Source: Pedobacter sp. Leaf170 | GTDB lineage: Bacteria > Bacteroidota > Bacteroidia > Sphingobacteriales > Sphingobacteriaceae | NCBI RefSeq assembly: GCF_920984665.1 | Contig: NZ_CAKLBP010000005.1 | Span: forward strand, 248,001 to 312,000 | Reading direction: 5' to 3' | DNA length: 64,000 nt | In this document: positions 1-10,715 of the stretch, piece by piece | How positions within the stretch are numbered: the first letter of the stretch is position 1 | How the letters are laid out: each line of letters begins with the position of its first letter | Position numbers and translations under genes: made by a program | Notes under the pieces: generated by a model | Told to the model about the DNA's origin: nothing | What the model saw: the letters and a program-made list of their open reading frames with translations, nothing else | Database searches by the model: none

Positions 1-338
1 TGTCTCTATTATATAAACCCGTAATCTTAATTGATTTGCGGGTTTTTTTGCTATTTAAATTGTTTTGGACATTTTTTTTAATTGTTTTGAGAGTTTTTTT
101 TGTCGCAAGTTTCTGTAAATAACTTATTTTTCTGTCATTTAGCTCCATCAAGGTTATATCCACGGTGCATCAAAGCAAAAAGCCGCATTTTTCTTTAAAG
201 AATTACCCTTGTTTAATGGGCAGCTAAAACTGAATATTGTCGAATACCAGCAGGATTTTAACCGTATTTGTGTTTTATTGTGTTTTTTGAGTTAATATCC
301 TTATTTTCAGTCTGTGGATCAACTAACCACCAAACAAG
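1..338. other. Intergenic region before the AraC gene
   Basis: Apart from the terminator-like hairpin at 15-49, this AT-rich stretch has no open frame or RNA gene that I recognise. It probably holds the promoter of the AraC-family gene at 339, but I could not fix a clear Bacteroidota -33/-7 pair. Confidence 0.4.
15..49 (+). terminator. Intrinsic terminator of an upstream gene
   Basis: The stem AAACCCG (15-21) pairs with CGGGTTT (39-45) and runs into a T tract. It would end a plus-strand transcript entering from outside the window. Confidence 0.55.
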
Positions 339-1238
339 ATGAAAGTATTACCATTTACAATGCTTGTCCCAGATGACAAGAGTGTGATTTCGGAGCATAT
401 TCAGCTCCCGCATTTTTATCAATACCTTCACAGGCATGATGAATGGCAGATTACCTACATCGAAAAAGGTGAGGGAACGCTTATTGCAGGTAATGATATG
501 CACAGTTTCAGAGCGGGAGATGTATTTGTAATTGGTGCTAAATTGCCTCATTTGTTTAAAAGCAATCCTGAATATTTTGCCGGTCAGGAAAAGTCTGTTT
601 CAGCATGCTCTATTTATTTTAATCCTTCCGGAATTCTGGCTTGCTTATTTGCACTGCCAGAAATGAAATTAGCCAGCACTTATCTATCAAAAAATAAACA
701 CGGATTTAAAATTGCAGCCGGCTATACTCGTCAAATTTCAGCGAAGATGTTTGATGTTCACGAATCTTCAGGTCAGGATACACTTTTTGCATTCTTAAGT
801 TTACTTACCGGTTTACAACAGCTGGGTGATAATATAGAGCCACTTTGCTCGGATTTATATTCTTCTAATTTTTCTGAGAATGAAGGTATGCGCTTAAGTA
901 AAATCATCAGTTTCATTACCGAAAATTACAATAATCACATTACACTTGAGGATGTTGCAAATGCAGCATTTATGACACCTCAGGCATTTTGCAGATACTT
1001 TAAAAAGCATACAGGGCATACCTTCGTAACTTTTTTAAACGAAGTAAGAATTAACGATGCTTGCAAAAGTCTTCTTTCCGGTGATAAGGCCGATTGTATA
1101 TCAGGCGTAGCCTATAAAGTAGGGTTTAACAGTATTACTAATTTCAATCGTGTTTTTAAAAGCATTATTGGCCAATCACCAAGAGCATATATTGATACCT
1201 ACAATAGTGTAAGCAGGGTAACTTATGTAAGTGCATAG
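339..1238 (+). CDS. AraC-family transcriptional regulator with cupin sensor domain
   Basis: A cytoplasmic DNA-binding regulator of 299 aa. The N-terminal half has a cupin-like fold (roughly residues 19-80, with HRHDEWQ and a following glycine-rich strand) typical of AraC ligand-binding domains. The C-terminal 100 residues hold the two helix-turn-helix units of the HTH_18 family (first around ITLEDVANAAFMTPQAFCRYFK, second around VAYKVGFNSITNFNRVFK). Family members usually sense a small ligand, often a sugar. No sugar gene is directly adjacent: the next gene is a DUF885 protein in its own unit after a terminator-like hairpin. The target is unknown. Confidence 0.9.
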   Translation: MKVLPFTMLVPDDKSVISEHIQLPHFYQYLHRHDEWQITYIEKGEGTLIAGNDMHSFRAGDVFVIGAKLPHLFKSNPEYFAGQEKSVSACSIYFNPSGILACLFALPEMKLASTYLSKNKHGFKIAAGYTRQISAKMFDVHESSGQDTLFAFLSLLTGLQQLGDNIEPLCSDLYSSNFSENEGMRLSKIISFITENYNNHITLEDVANAAFMTPQAFCRYFKKHTGHTFVTFLNEVRINDACKSLLSGDKADCISGVAYKVGFNSITNFNRVFKSIIGQSPRAYIDTYNSVSRVTYVSA

Positions 1239-1266
1239 AATTTAAATAACAATAAATTTCACCTTA

Positions 1267-1317
1267 AAATGCCGAAGCTATCTTATTGATGGAGGCATTT
1301 GCTATTCCTTTTTTTTC
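1267..1317 (+). terminator. Terminator-like hairpin after the AraC gene
   Basis: AAATGCC (1267-1273) pairs with GGCATTT (1294-1300) and is followed shortly by a run of eight T. The long loop lowers confidence. It lies just before the DUF885 gene, which suggests separate transcripts. Confidence 0.45.
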
Positions 1318-1323
1318 ACAATC

Positions 1324-3102
1324 ATGTTAAAAAAAAATATAAAAAATACCCTGTTTGCATGCTGCATTTTGCTTGTTTCGGTTCAGGTAAAAGCCCAAAC
1401 ATCTAACTCAGAACTTTTTGAGCAAACCAGTGAAATGGGCACTATGATTCGGGGATATCAAAGCGATATTGATGCATTAAATGATTATTATAATCCATAT
1501 TCGCAGGGTGGCTACTATAATTGGCCAATCCGTTCTTTTAACAGTCCCGATCAACGCAAACGCCTTACCGAGATTAATAACGACTACCTGAAAAAACTCA
1601 GTGCAGCAAAATTTGAATCATTTAGTATTCATGGAAAAGTTGATTACGTTTTGCTAAAGCGTGAAATTGAAAGTGCGCTTTTTAAACTTAATGCAGAGCA
1701 AAAAGATTATAAATCCGTAATAAAATATTTCCCTTTTGCCGATACGATTTATGGGCTTGAAAAGCTGAGAAAACGTGGCGTTTATCTGGAAGGCTCGGTT
1801 TTGGCTGCTCAGATTAATATACTTGCCAAGCAAATTGATACAGCTTGCATCTCTATAAAAAAAGCGAGCTTAAACTCAAGCGATTTAAAAACCGCAGCTG
1901 ATGTTGCTACTGGTTTGAAATCACGGCTAACAAGTTTTTATCAGTTTTATAATAATTACGAGCCGGGTTTTAGCTGGTGGGTGCCTAAACCTTATCACGA
2001 GGCTGATTCTGCTTTAACGAAATATGCGGCGGTATTTACAAATAGCCTGGATTCGATTGCCAATTTAAAGGTTGATAAATTAAATATTAAAGGCACGCCA
2101 ATTGGCCGGGCAGAATTAATCAGGCAGTTAAAGGAAGAATTTATTCCATACACACCAGAACAACTTATAGAGCTTGCCGAGAAAGAATTTGCCTACTGCG
2201 ATGAAGAACTTTTAAAAGCTTCTGCAGCAATGGGTTTTGGTAAAAACTGGAAAGCTGCACAAGAGAAAATCAAAAATAGCTATGTGCCCTTAGGCAGGCA
2301 GGCAGAATTGATTGTGAAGTTGCAGGATGATGCCCTGCGCTTTATTAAGGCTAATGATTTAATCGATATTCCGCCACTTGCCGAAGAGACCTGGGGAATG
2401 GTTATGATGTCGGAAGAAAGGCAATTGGTTAATCCATTTTTTACAGGCGGCAGAGAAATTAGTATCAGTTATCCAACGGCTAGTATGCAAGAGGATGATA
2501 AACTAATGAGTATGCGAGGCAATAATCCTTATTTCTCCCGCGGAACCGTTCAGCATGAACTATTGCCTGGTCATCATTACCAATATTACATGAATAGCCG
2601 TTATAAAGGTTATCGCGATATGTTTAAAACGCCTTTTAGTGTAGAAGGCTGGCCACTGTATTGGGAGCTTTTGCTGTACGAAAAAGGCTTTGCCAAAACA
2701 CCTGAAGAAAAAATGGGCATGCTTTTTTGGAGAATGCATCGTTGTGCCCGCATTTTATTTTCACTCAACTTCCACCTCGGGAAATGGAATCCGAAGCAAT
2801 GTGTAGATTTTTTGGTAGATAGAGTTGGCCATGAAAAGGCAAATGCAGAAGGCGAAGTTAGGCGTTCTTTTAAAGGAGATTACAGTCCATTATACCAAGT
2901 GGCCTATCTTACAGGCGGTTTGCAACTATATGCTTTAAAAAAGGAGTTGGTAGATGGTAGAAAAATGTCTTTCAAAGAATTTCATGATAAAATTATTAAG
3001 CAAAACCTCATCCCGATCGAACTAATTAGAGCAACGCTGATTAATCAACCCATAACCAGAGATTTTACAACCAGCTGGAAATTTTACCAGCCTGCCCGCT
3101 AA
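1324..3102 (+). CDS. Secreted DUF885 family protein (putative metallopeptidase)
   Basis: A 592-aa protein with an N-terminal signal peptide (hydrophobic stretch ending at KAQ, about residue 25), so exported to the periplasm or surface. It matches the DUF885 family, whose members are thought to be zinc peptidases or carboxypeptidase-like enzymes. The likely metal site HELLPGHH is at residues 411-418 (HExxxGH pattern). The substrate cannot be told. It is followed 37 bp later by an amino-acid permease and then an S9 peptidase on the same strand, so a role in peptide scavenging is plausible. Confidence 0.8.
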   Translation: MLKKNIKNTLFACCILLVSVQVKAQTSNSELFEQTSEMGTMIRGYQSDIDALNDYYNPYSQGGYYNWPIRSFNSPDQRKRLTEINNDYLKKLSAAKFESFSIHGKVDYVLLKREIESALFKLNAEQKDYKSVIKYFPFADTIYGLEKLRKRGVYLEGSVLAAQINILAKQIDTACISIKKASLNSSDLKTAADVATGLKSRLTSFYQFYNNYEPGFSWWVPKPYHEADSALTKYAAVFTNSLDSIANLKVDKLNIKGTPIGRAELIRQLKEEFIPYTPEQLIELAEKEFAYCDEELLKASAAMGFGKNWKAAQEKIKNSYVPLGRQAELIVKLQDDALRFIKANDLIDIPPLAEETWGMVMMSEERQLVNPFFTGGREISISYPTASMQEDDKLMSMRGNNPYFSRGTVQHELLPGHHYQYYMNSRYKGYRDMFKTPFSVEGWPLYWELLLYEKGFAKTPEEKMGMLFWRMHRCARILFSLNFHLGKWNPKQCVDFLVDRVGHEKANAEGEVRRSFKGDYSPLYQVAYLTGGLQLYALKKELVDGRKMSFKEFHDKIIKQNLIPIELIRATLINQPITRDFTTSWKFYQPAR

Positions 3103-3139
3103 TTATTTTATTCTTTCTCAACTGAAAACTAAACCATCA

Positions 3140-4549
3140 ATGAAACAAGAAACCACAGAATTTAAGCCTACCTTAAAATTAATGGATGCCACCATGCTGG
3201 TTGCAGGTAGTATGATTGGCTCAGGAATTTTTATTGTAAGTGCCGATATTACCCGAAATGTAGGCAGTTCGGGATGGTTATTGGTGGTTTGGTTAATTAC
3301 CGGCTTTATGACATTAACGGCCGCATTAAGTTACGGGGAACTGAGCGCTATGTTTCCAAAAGCCGGCGGACAATACATTTATTTGAAAGAGGCCTACAAT
3401 CCTTTAGTAAGCTTTCTGTATGGCTGGAGCTTTTTTACAGTGATACAAACCGCTACCATTGCAGCGGTGGGTGTGGCTTTTGCGAAGTTTACCGCCTACC
3501 TCGTGCCCGCACTAAGCGAAGATTTAGTTGCAGTAGATTTAGGATTTCTCACCATATCACCGGCGCAGCTGCTTGCCATAGGCGTAATTGTATTGCTTAC
3601 CTACGTAAATAGCAGGGGCGTAAGCGCAGGTAAAACCATACAAACCACTTTTACCGTAGCTAAGTTATTAAGCTTGTTTGGGTTAATTGTTTTTGGTTTG
3701 TTTTTTCTTGATCAGGATATATGGAAAGCCAACTGGAATAATATGTGGACGCTCGGTTCGCTTTCGGCAGATGGAAACATTACAACCTATACTACATTTG
3801 CAGCATTTGGCGCAATTGCGGCTGCGATGGTAGGCTCTATTTTTAGCAGTGATTCATGGCACAATGTAACTTTTATTGCCGGAGAAATCAAAAATCCGGC
3901 TCGTAATATCGGCTTGAGTTTAGCCCTTGGCACCATCATCGTTACCGTACTCTATATTCTTACTAACGTGATGTACACGGGTGTACTAAGCCTGCATGAT
4001 ATAGCTTATGCAGATAAAGATCGTGTAGCAGTTGCAGCAGCAAATGGCATTTTTGGCACCGTTGGTACCATTACTATTGCAGTGATGATCATGGTATCTA
4101 CCTTCGGATGCAATAACGGATTAATTATGGCCGGAGCCAGAGTATATTATTCTATGGGTAAAGATGGACTGTTCTTTAAAAAAGTAACCGAACTTAATAA
4201 AAATGCTGTGCCAGGGTTTGGTTTATGGATTCAGTGCATTTTTGCTAGTCTTTGGTGCTTAAGTGGTAAATATGGAGACTTGCTGGATATGATCTCTTTT
4301 GTTGTGGTTGGTTTTTACATGTTAACCATATTCGGGATTTTCATTCTCCGCAAAAAAAGACCAAACGCAGAACGACCATACAAGGCATTTGGTTATCCGG
4401 TATTACCCATTATTTACATACTTATGGGTTTATCTTTCTGCATTTTACTTATCATATTTAAGCCAAAATTTACATGGCCGGGTCTCATTATCACTTTAGC
4501 TGGTATTCCAGTTTATTATTTAATCAGGCGATTTAATCCTGATAAGTAA
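3140..4549 (+). CDS. APC superfamily amino-acid permease
   Basis: An inner-membrane transporter of 469 aa with about twelve hydrophobic segments. Near the N-terminus it carries the APC signature GSMIGSGIF, where the first helix is broken for substrate binding. The family (amino acid-polyamine-organocation, APC/LAT-like) moves amino acids by proton symport or exchange. It sits between two secreted peptidase genes (DUF885 37 bp before, S9 61 bp after), which fits uptake of released amino acids. The exact substrate is not readable from the sequence. Confidence 0.88.
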   Translation: MKQETTEFKPTLKLMDATMLVAGSMIGSGIFIVSADITRNVGSSGWLLVVWLITGFMTLTAALSYGELSAMFPKAGGQYIYLKEAYNPLVSFLYGWSFFTVIQTATIAAVGVAFAKFTAYLVPALSEDLVAVDLGFLTISPAQLLAIGVIVLLTYVNSRGVSAGKTIQTTFTVAKLLSLFGLIVFGLFFLDQDIWKANWNNMWTLGSLSADGNITTYTTFAAFGAIAAAMVGSIFSSDSWHNVTFIAGEIKNPARNIGLSLALGTIIVTVLYILTNVMYTGVLSLHDIAYADKDRVAVAAANGIFGTVGTITIAVMIMVSTFGCNNGLIMAGARVYYSMGKDGLFFKKVTELNKNAVPGFGLWIQCIFASLWCLSGKYGDLLDMISFVVVGFYMLTIFGIFILRKKRPNAERPYKAFGYPVLPIIYILMGLSFCILLIIFKPKFTWPGLIITLAGIPVYYLIRRFNPDK

Positions 4550-4610
4550 AATCAGCAGGTTAAGGCATTGATATTATCCTCTTTTATATTCACAGCTTAA
4601 TACAGCTACA

Positions 4611-6893
4611 ATGAAATTTAAACTCCGGTTTCAAAAATTGATTACCATAACGCTTCTACATTTTTGCTGTGCAACTGTTTATGCCCAGTTGCAGTATGCA
4701 CCCACAGCTAAAGATATTGCCGAGGCTTACAGCAGAGCCAATAAATTGGATACGCTTTTGCGCAACATTCCTACTAATAACGAAATTGTTCCGGTGTGGT
4801 TAAAAAATGGGACGGCTTTTTGGTACAAGAAAAATCTGCCTAACAAAAACTGGGAATATTTTTATGTTGATGCGGAGACCGGAAAAAGAACATCGGCTTT
4901 TGATGCCGAAAGGTTAGCCCAAAATATCGAAAAAACTACCGAAAGAAAAACATCCGCTTTGCGTTTACCTGATTTATATTTTGCGGATGCAAACCAATTA
5001 AAACTTAAAATAAAAAACCAATGGTATGTAATCAATTTAACCGATTACAGTGTAAACACTACTGCCGATTCGACTGTATTTCGCTATAATGCTAAAACCC
5101 CACTGCAGCAAAAGCATTCTCGCTGGGAGTGGAATCCATCAATAAGTAAATCGCCAGATGGCAAAAACGAAATCGAAATTCGCGGCGGTAATGTGGTGCT
5201 TATTAATTTAGCTTCAAAACAAGAAACCGTTTTAAGTACCGATGGAACAGCAGATAAACCTTTTGGTAATTTTGAATGGTCGCCTGATGGAAAATCAATC
5301 ATCGCTTACAAAATCAATCCGAAGGAAACTAAAAAAGTCTACTATGTATTAAGCTCTGTACCAGGAACCACACGAGGAGAATTAAAATCCAGAGAATATG
5401 CACAGCCCGGAGATGATTTTACATCGTACCAGCCTTATGTTTTTAATGTTGCCAGCAAAAAAGCAACAAAAGTTGATGTGGAACCAATCGATTTTTTCGG
5501 TCCGCAGCCGTTACATTGGCGCAATAACAGCAACCGCTATTACACTTATGAAAAGGCCGACCGCGGCCACCAGCGTTTTCGGGTAATTGAGGTTGATGTA
5601 GAAACCGGAAAAACCAGAAACATCATTGACGAAAAAACCAAAACATTTATTTACGAAAGCAGAATTTACACGCGTTACTTGCCTAAAACTAATGAAATCA
5701 TCTGGACAAGCGAACAAGATGGTTGGCGTCATTTGTATTTGGTAAACGGGATAACAGGCAAACAACAACTTATTACTAAAGGCAATTGGGTTGTGCGTGA
5801 TATTGACAGCGTTGATGTAGTGAAAAGGCAGGTTTGGTTCCGAGCAAGTGGAATAAATGCTGATGAAGACCCATATTTTATCCATTATTATAGAATTGGT
5901 TTTGATGGGAAAGGTTTGATAAACTTAACGCCCGAGAAAGGCAACCACAGCCTTACTTTTTCTCCAGATAGAAAATATTATGTTGATACTTATTCGCAGG
6001 TAAACATTGCACCGATAAGCAAATTAAAGTTAACCATTAATGGGAAACAAATACAAGAACTGGAGCATGGCGAATTAGCACCTTTTCTAAAAACCGGCGT
6101 TAAGTTGCCCGAAGTTTTTGTGGCAAAAGGCAGAGATGCTAAAACGGATATTTGGGGCGTAATTTGTTTTCCATCAAATATAGACCCAGCAAAGAAATAT
6201 CCCATTATAGAAAATATTTATGCCGGACCACAAGATAGTTTTGTGCCCAAAAATTTTCTGCCCGCAAGCGAAATGCAAAGTATGGCAGAGCTGGGTTTTA
6301 TTGTAGTGCAAATTGATGGCATGGGCACAGCCAATCGGTCAAAAGCTTTTCATGATGTTTGTTGGCACAATTTAGCCGATGCAGGTTTTGAAGACCGAAT
6401 TTTGTGGATGAAGGCGATGGCTGCTAAATATCCTAATGCAGATATTAACAAAATTGGAGTTTACGGTACATCCGCTGGCGGACAAAACTCTACAGGCGCT
6501 TTACTGTTTCATCCCGAATTTTATAAAGCTGCAGTTTCTGCATGTGGTTGTCATGATAATCGAATTGATAAACAATGGTGGAATGAGCAATGGATGGGCT
6601 ATCCGGTTGGGCCGCATTATGCCGAACAATCAAACATTACCAATGCTTCAAAACTTCAGGGCGATTTATTTTTGATTGTCGGCGAAGCCGATGAGAATGT
6701 TCCGCCAGAATCTACTTATCGTTTAGCTGATGCCTTGATTAAATCAAACAAGGATTTTGATATTCTGAGCATTCCAGGTATGGGGCATAGCGATGGTGGC
6801 GTGTACGGCAGGCGACGCAAAAGAGACTTCTTTATCAAACACTTGCTAAATGCAGAAACACCAAAAGTAAATTTAGTGGCACCAGTAAAGTAA
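4611..6893 (+). CDS. Secreted S9 family prolyl oligopeptidase / dipeptidyl-peptidase IV-type enzyme
   Basis: A 760-aa exported serine peptidase. After a signal peptide (cleavage near VYAQ) comes an N-terminal beta-propeller (DPPIV_N type, WSPDGKS repeat motif) and then an alpha/beta hydrolase domain. The catalytic serine is S621 in GTSAGG. The acid is probably D694 (GEADENVPP) and the base H726 (GMGHSDG). Family members cleave dipeptides after proline or alanine. With the neighbouring M24 Xaa-Pro aminopeptidases, this region has notable capacity for proline-rich peptides. Confidence 0.88.
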   Translation: MKFKLRFQKLITITLLHFCCATVYAQLQYAPTAKDIAEAYSRANKLDTLLRNIPTNNEIVPVWLKNGTAFWYKKNLPNKNWEYFYVDAETGKRTSAFDAERLAQNIEKTTERKTSALRLPDLYFADANQLKLKIKNQWYVINLTDYSVNTTADSTVFRYNAKTPLQQKHSRWEWNPSISKSPDGKNEIEIRGGNVVLINLASKQETVLSTDGTADKPFGNFEWSPDGKSIIAYKINPKETKKVYYVLSSVPGTTRGELKSREYAQPGDDFTSYQPYVFNVASKKATKVDVEPIDFFGPQPLHWRNNSNRYYTYEKADRGHQRFRVIEVDVETGKTRNIIDEKTKTFIYESRIYTRYLPKTNEIIWTSEQDGWRHLYLVNGITGKQQLITKGNWVVRDIDSVDVVKRQVWFRASGINADEDPYFIHYYRIGFDGKGLINLTPEKGNHSLTFSPDRKYYVDTYSQVNIAPISKLKLTINGKQIQELEHGELAPFLKTGVKLPEVFVAKGRDAKTDIWGVICFPSNIDPAKKYPIIENIYAGPQDSFVPKNFLPASEMQSMAELGFIVVQIDGMGTANRSKAFHDVCWHNLADAGFEDRILWMKAMAAKYPNADINKIGVYGTSAGGQNSTGALLFHPEFYKAAVSACGCHDNRIDKQWWNEQWMGYPVGPHYAEQSNITNASKLQGDLFLIVGEADENVPPESTYRLADALIKSNKDFDILSIPGMGHSDGGVYGRRRKRDFFIKHLLNAETPKVNLVAPVK

Positions 6894-6957
6894 TTTACAA
6901 TACGATTTTTTTAGCAAAACTTTCTGATTTTGTAAATCGGAATCATTGCCAATCAAC

Positions 6958-9900
6958 ATGGAAAAGATTTACAACAGCTTACTCATTTTTTTTCTTTTGG
7001 GATTATCTGGTTCAGCCTTAAGGGCACAAACCTCGTACTTAGCTAAAGGAAATGGTAACCCTATTATTCCAGGTTACTTTGCTGATCCTACGGTAAAGAA
7101 ATTTGGAGATACCTATTATATATATGCCACAACAGATGGTAATGGAGGCGGTTTTGGGCCATCACAAGTATGGACTTCAAAAGACTTTGTAAATTGGACT
7201 TTGCAAGATATGAACTGGCCAACTACGCATCATTACTGGGCACCTGATGCTACTTTGGGTCCGGATGGGAAATACTACCTCTACTACTGTCAGCCCGTAG
7301 AAATATTTGGTGCATCATCAAAAACACCGGTTGGGCCATGGACACCACTCTTGGCCCCGGGTAAACCAATTGTTCCAAATTTTTTAGTGCCCAATGTAAT
7401 TACTTTAGATGGGCAGACTTTTAAAGATGACGATGGAAAATATTATATGTATTGGGGTACGTGGGGTATTTATCCCAACCATGGCTGCGGTGTTGGTTTA
7501 CTAAATAACGACATGAAATCATTTTCAAAATTAGCGCAGATTCCAAATACTGATGCTAAAGATTTTTTTGAAGCACCATTTGTTTTTAAGCGAAAAGGCA
7601 TATACTACTTAACTTATTCTTCAGGTTATTGTGAGGATAGTACTTACAGGGTACAATACGCTACCGCTACCAATTCGATGGGGCCTTTTAAATACGCTTT
7701 AGATAATCCAATTTTAGCAACAAATAGCGATGGAACAGTTCATGGTCCTGGGCATCAATCGGTTTTACAGCAGGGCGATGATTTTTATTTGATTTATCAC
7801 CGGCACAATAATCCGCATAATGATGGTGGTTACCATAGGCAAGTTGCCGCTGATAAAATCATTTTTGATGAAAAAGGCAATATTTTGAGACTGATACCAA
7901 CACATGCAGGTATTGGTTATCTGGCTAAAAATGAAAATCCCCACCCAAACTTAGCTTTAGGGAAAAAAGCTTCTGCATCTTCATTTTACGATAAAGATTT
8001 TAAGGTAGATTTTGCCTTTGATAACAATAATGGCACCTTATGGAAAGCTAAAAATAATGTCGGTTCTGCATGGATTCAAGTCGATTTGGGCAAAACTCAA
8101 CAGGTTAAAAGTGTACACACCCAATTTGAATATGCTACATGGTACTATCAATATAAAATAGAATACTCGCTTGGTGGTAAAATCTGGAAACTATACGCAG
8201 ATAAGAGCAAAAATACCCAACATGGTAGTCCGATGATTGATTTTGGAAATGTTAAAGCCCGATACCTTCGCACCACTATTTTACATACAGAATACCCGGG
8301 TTTAAACAAGGGAATATGGAACATACAGGTTTTTGATAATCCGGCTTATAAACCGATGATGAATACCAAAATTAAACCTTGGAAATCTTTAAAAGGATTC
8401 GACTCGAAAGGATTGCTTATTGATTTAACATTAAGCCAGTTGAGGGTAGGTACAACAGCATCGACTGTTCTTAATAAAGGCAAATTAGCTGGTAAATTTT
8501 CTGCCGAAGGCGTAAATAAACCTATTGCTGCAATGATAGCCGGAAAGAAAGCCTTAGTTTTTTCAGGTAGAGAACGAATGACTTCATCGGTTACAGCACC
8601 TTTATCTCTACTTGGAAACAGTAGTTACAGCGTAAGTATGTGGGTGCTCAATCCTGACATAGAAAAAGAGGAAACTATTGTAACCTGGACACCAAAAGGT
8701 GGAGACAACTTAACCAATGTGGCGATAGGTTATGGCAATGGAAAAAATACTGGTGCTGCCATTCATTCCGGTTGGGCTGATTTGGGGTATAAACAATTGC
8801 CAAAATCGAAGCAGTGGCACTTGGTTACCATGGTTTTTGATGGAACAATGGAGCATATTTATGTAGATGGAAAATTAGATAGGGCAGAAAGAAGAATGCT
8901 TTTTATCAATAAACTAACCAGGTTTTTGATTGGCGGCAACGCCGATGGAACGGCAGGTTTCTCTGGTGCACTGGCCTCACTAAAAATTTACGACCGGCCG
9001 CTAACCGAAGAGGAGATATCTGCCAGTTTTACTAAAGGTTTAAGTAATAATACAACAGTTTATGCAACTGCGAAAAACCTCGATTATGGAAAGGCAGATA
9101 CCTGGGAAAATGACGGCGCTGCCTTAGGTAAATTAGAAATAAAAGGAAAGGCAGAAGTTGCTGATGTTGCCGGGAAAATAGCACTTGTTTTAGAGAACAA
9201 TTCCAAACTGATTCTTGGAAAAGAAATTGGCCGGGCGCTTAATTTTTCAAAACCATTTACAGCCATCTTCTCTATTTTAGCTTCAAAAGGAACAATAAAT
9301 AATTTTTATTTTGGGGATGGAAATAAGGCTGTACAAATAGCTGGAGATGGAAAATGGCAGCAAGTAATTTGCAGTTATGTTTCTGGTAAATTAAATGTTT
9401 ACGTCAATGGCAAGCTGTCGGGCAATCCGTTCGTGGTAAATCGACAAAAAAATCCCTCTGTTTTACTTGAATCTTTTGGTGGCAACCCTGTTCATCTAAC
9501 TGCAATTTCATCGATTGTTATTTATAATGATGCCTTTAACCAGGATGCATGTTTAAAAGAATTCGATTTTTGGAAAAAAACTTTGAATACCACTGATTTA
9601 AATGCTGTGTTTGCTTTAAAGCCATCGGCAGTTACGCCAAATATGGTTTATATGGAAGCGCAAAAATCTCTATTGCCAGGAGCTGTATTAGAATATCTTT
9701 TTAATGATGAAAAAGATAAAAAGCAGAAGCAATGGCAACAATCGGCAACCTATATTGATTTTACTGCCTTGCCACAGCAAACCTATAGCTACACGGTTAA
9801 AGCAAGAGATAATTTTGGGAATGTAACTAAAAGTTCCTTGCCCTACACTGTAACAACAGATTCTTCACGGTTTCTGGTTAAAAAACAATTTGGAACAGCT

Positions 9901-10497
9901 CAATCCATTCCTGCTGCAAATGATGTTTTGAAAGGAACATCATGGGATGGCTTTATGGGCAATGCGGATACATTAACGCAGCAAAACGGCATCTTAAAAA
10001 TGATCTCAAAGAACACATTTTGGGATGGATCTGCAAGATTAGGTCCTTTCGTTTATCACAATGTGAAAGGAGATTTTGTTGCAGAGGTAACCTTGGCTGA
10101 TATGCTGGGATGGACGCAAAAAAAAGCTTACGGCGCAAACGAAGCCGGAATTATGGTTAAAGCTACCGGAAGCAATACACAACTGCTTCAAAATGGCATA
10201 ATGCCGGGTTGGGGTGTGGGTAATATCGTTACCGATTTAAATTCAAGCGGACGCAAGCAAACCAATAACCTTTCGGGTTGGACTTTTTTTAAAAAACTTC
10301 AAATTCAAAAGATAGGAAATACGTTTTATCTGCGTGGTAGCAACGATGGTAAAGACTGGAAAAACCTTCCGGGTAGTCCGGTGAGAAGAGATGATTTGAC
10401 CAATATAGATTTACAGGTCGGGGTTTATCACGCTACTTATGGCGAAAATTTTGGCTATGGTGCTTTTAGCAATTTTCAAATTATTCAGCAGAAGTAA
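6958..10497 (+). CDS. Large secreted multidomain GH43 glycoside hydrolase
   Basis: I place the start at the ATG at 6958, not at a TTG four codons earlier, because a signal peptide begins there (MEKIYNS..., cleavage near LRAQ). The 1179-aa protein has an N-terminal five-bladed GH43 domain with the expected acids D43 (FADPTV), D97 (WAPDATLG) and E205 (FEAPF). Next is an F5/8 type C (CBM32-like) domain (about residues 330-450), then two LamG/concanavalin-like regions, a short fibronectin-like stretch, and a C-terminal DUF1349-like beta-sandwich. GH43 enzymes usually remove arabinose or xylose from plant polysaccharides, which fits the xylose genes 6 kb away. No sorting signal was seen at the C-terminus. 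Confidence 0.87.
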   Translation: MEKIYNSLLIFFLLGLSGSALRAQTSYLAKGNGNPIIPGYFADPTVKKFGDTYYIYATTDGNGGGFGPSQVWTSKDFVNWTLQDMNWPTTHHYWAPDATLGPDGKYYLYYCQPVEIFGASSKTPVGPWTPLLAPGKPIVPNFLVPNVITLDGQTFKDDDGKYYMYWGTWGIYPNHGCGVGLLNNDMKSFSKLAQIPNTDAKDFFEAPFVFKRKGIYYLTYSSGYCEDSTYRVQYATATNSMGPFKYALDNPILATNSDGTVHGPGHQSVLQQGDDFYLIYHRHNNPHNDGGYHRQVAADKIIFDEKGNILRLIPTHAGIGYLAKNENPHPNLALGKKASASSFYDKDFKVDFAFDNNNGTLWKAKNNVGSAWIQVDLGKTQQVKSVHTQFEYATWYYQYKIEYSLGGKIWKLYADKSKNTQHGSPMIDFGNVKARYLRTTILHTEYPGLNKGIWNIQVFDNPAYKPMMNTKIKPWKSLKGFDSKGLLIDLTLSQLRVGTTASTVLNKGKLAGKFSAEGVNKPIAAMIAGKKALVFSGRERMTSSVTAPLSLLGNSSYSVSMWVLNPDIEKEETIVTWTPKGGDNLTNVAIGYGNGKNTGAAIHSGWADLGYKQLPKSKQWHLVTMVFDGTMEHIYVDGKLDRAERRMLFINKLTRFLIGGNADGTAGFSGALASLKIYDRPLTEEEISASFTKGLSNNTTVYATAKNLDYGKADTWENDGAALGKLEIKGKAEVADVAGKIALVLENNSKLILGKEIGRALNFSKPFTAIFSILASKGTINNFYFGDGNKAVQIAGDGKWQQVICSYVSGKLNVYVNGKLSGNPFVVNRQKNPSVLLESFGGNPVHLTAISSIVIYNDAFNQDACLKEFDFWKKTLNTTDLNAVFALKPSAVTPNMVYMEAQKSLLPGAVLEYLFNDEKDKKQKQWQQSATYIDFTALPQQTYSYTVKARDNFGNVTKSSLPYTVTTDSSRFLVKKQFGTAQSIPAANDVLKGTSWDGFMGNADTLTQQNGILKMISKNTFWDGSARLGPFVYHNVKGDFVAEVTLADMLGWTQKKAYGANEAGIMVKATGSNTQLLQNGIMPGWGVGNIVTDLNSSGRKQTNNLSGWTFFKKLQIQKIGNTFYLRGSNDGKDWKNLPGSPVRRDDLTNIDLQVGVYHATYGENFGYGAFSNFQIIQQK

Positions 10498-10715
10498 ATA
10501 CGATAAAATATCTCTTTTAGGTTTAATTACGGCTTTTTAATCTTCATTAGAAATAACTGGTAATTTAATAATGAAAACACTGTTTACAATTGTTCGCCCC
10601 GCCAGTGCAGCATTTTATCCTTTTACATTTTTACTTTTAAACGCAGAAGTTTTTTGTGCTGTTTCACTACTTTTGATCCATAATTTTTCATCATCTATAT
10701 AAAAATACCATATCA

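Noticed and set aside
6946..6957. TTG-initiated extension of the GH43 gene
   Set aside because: The signal peptide begins at the ATG at 6958.
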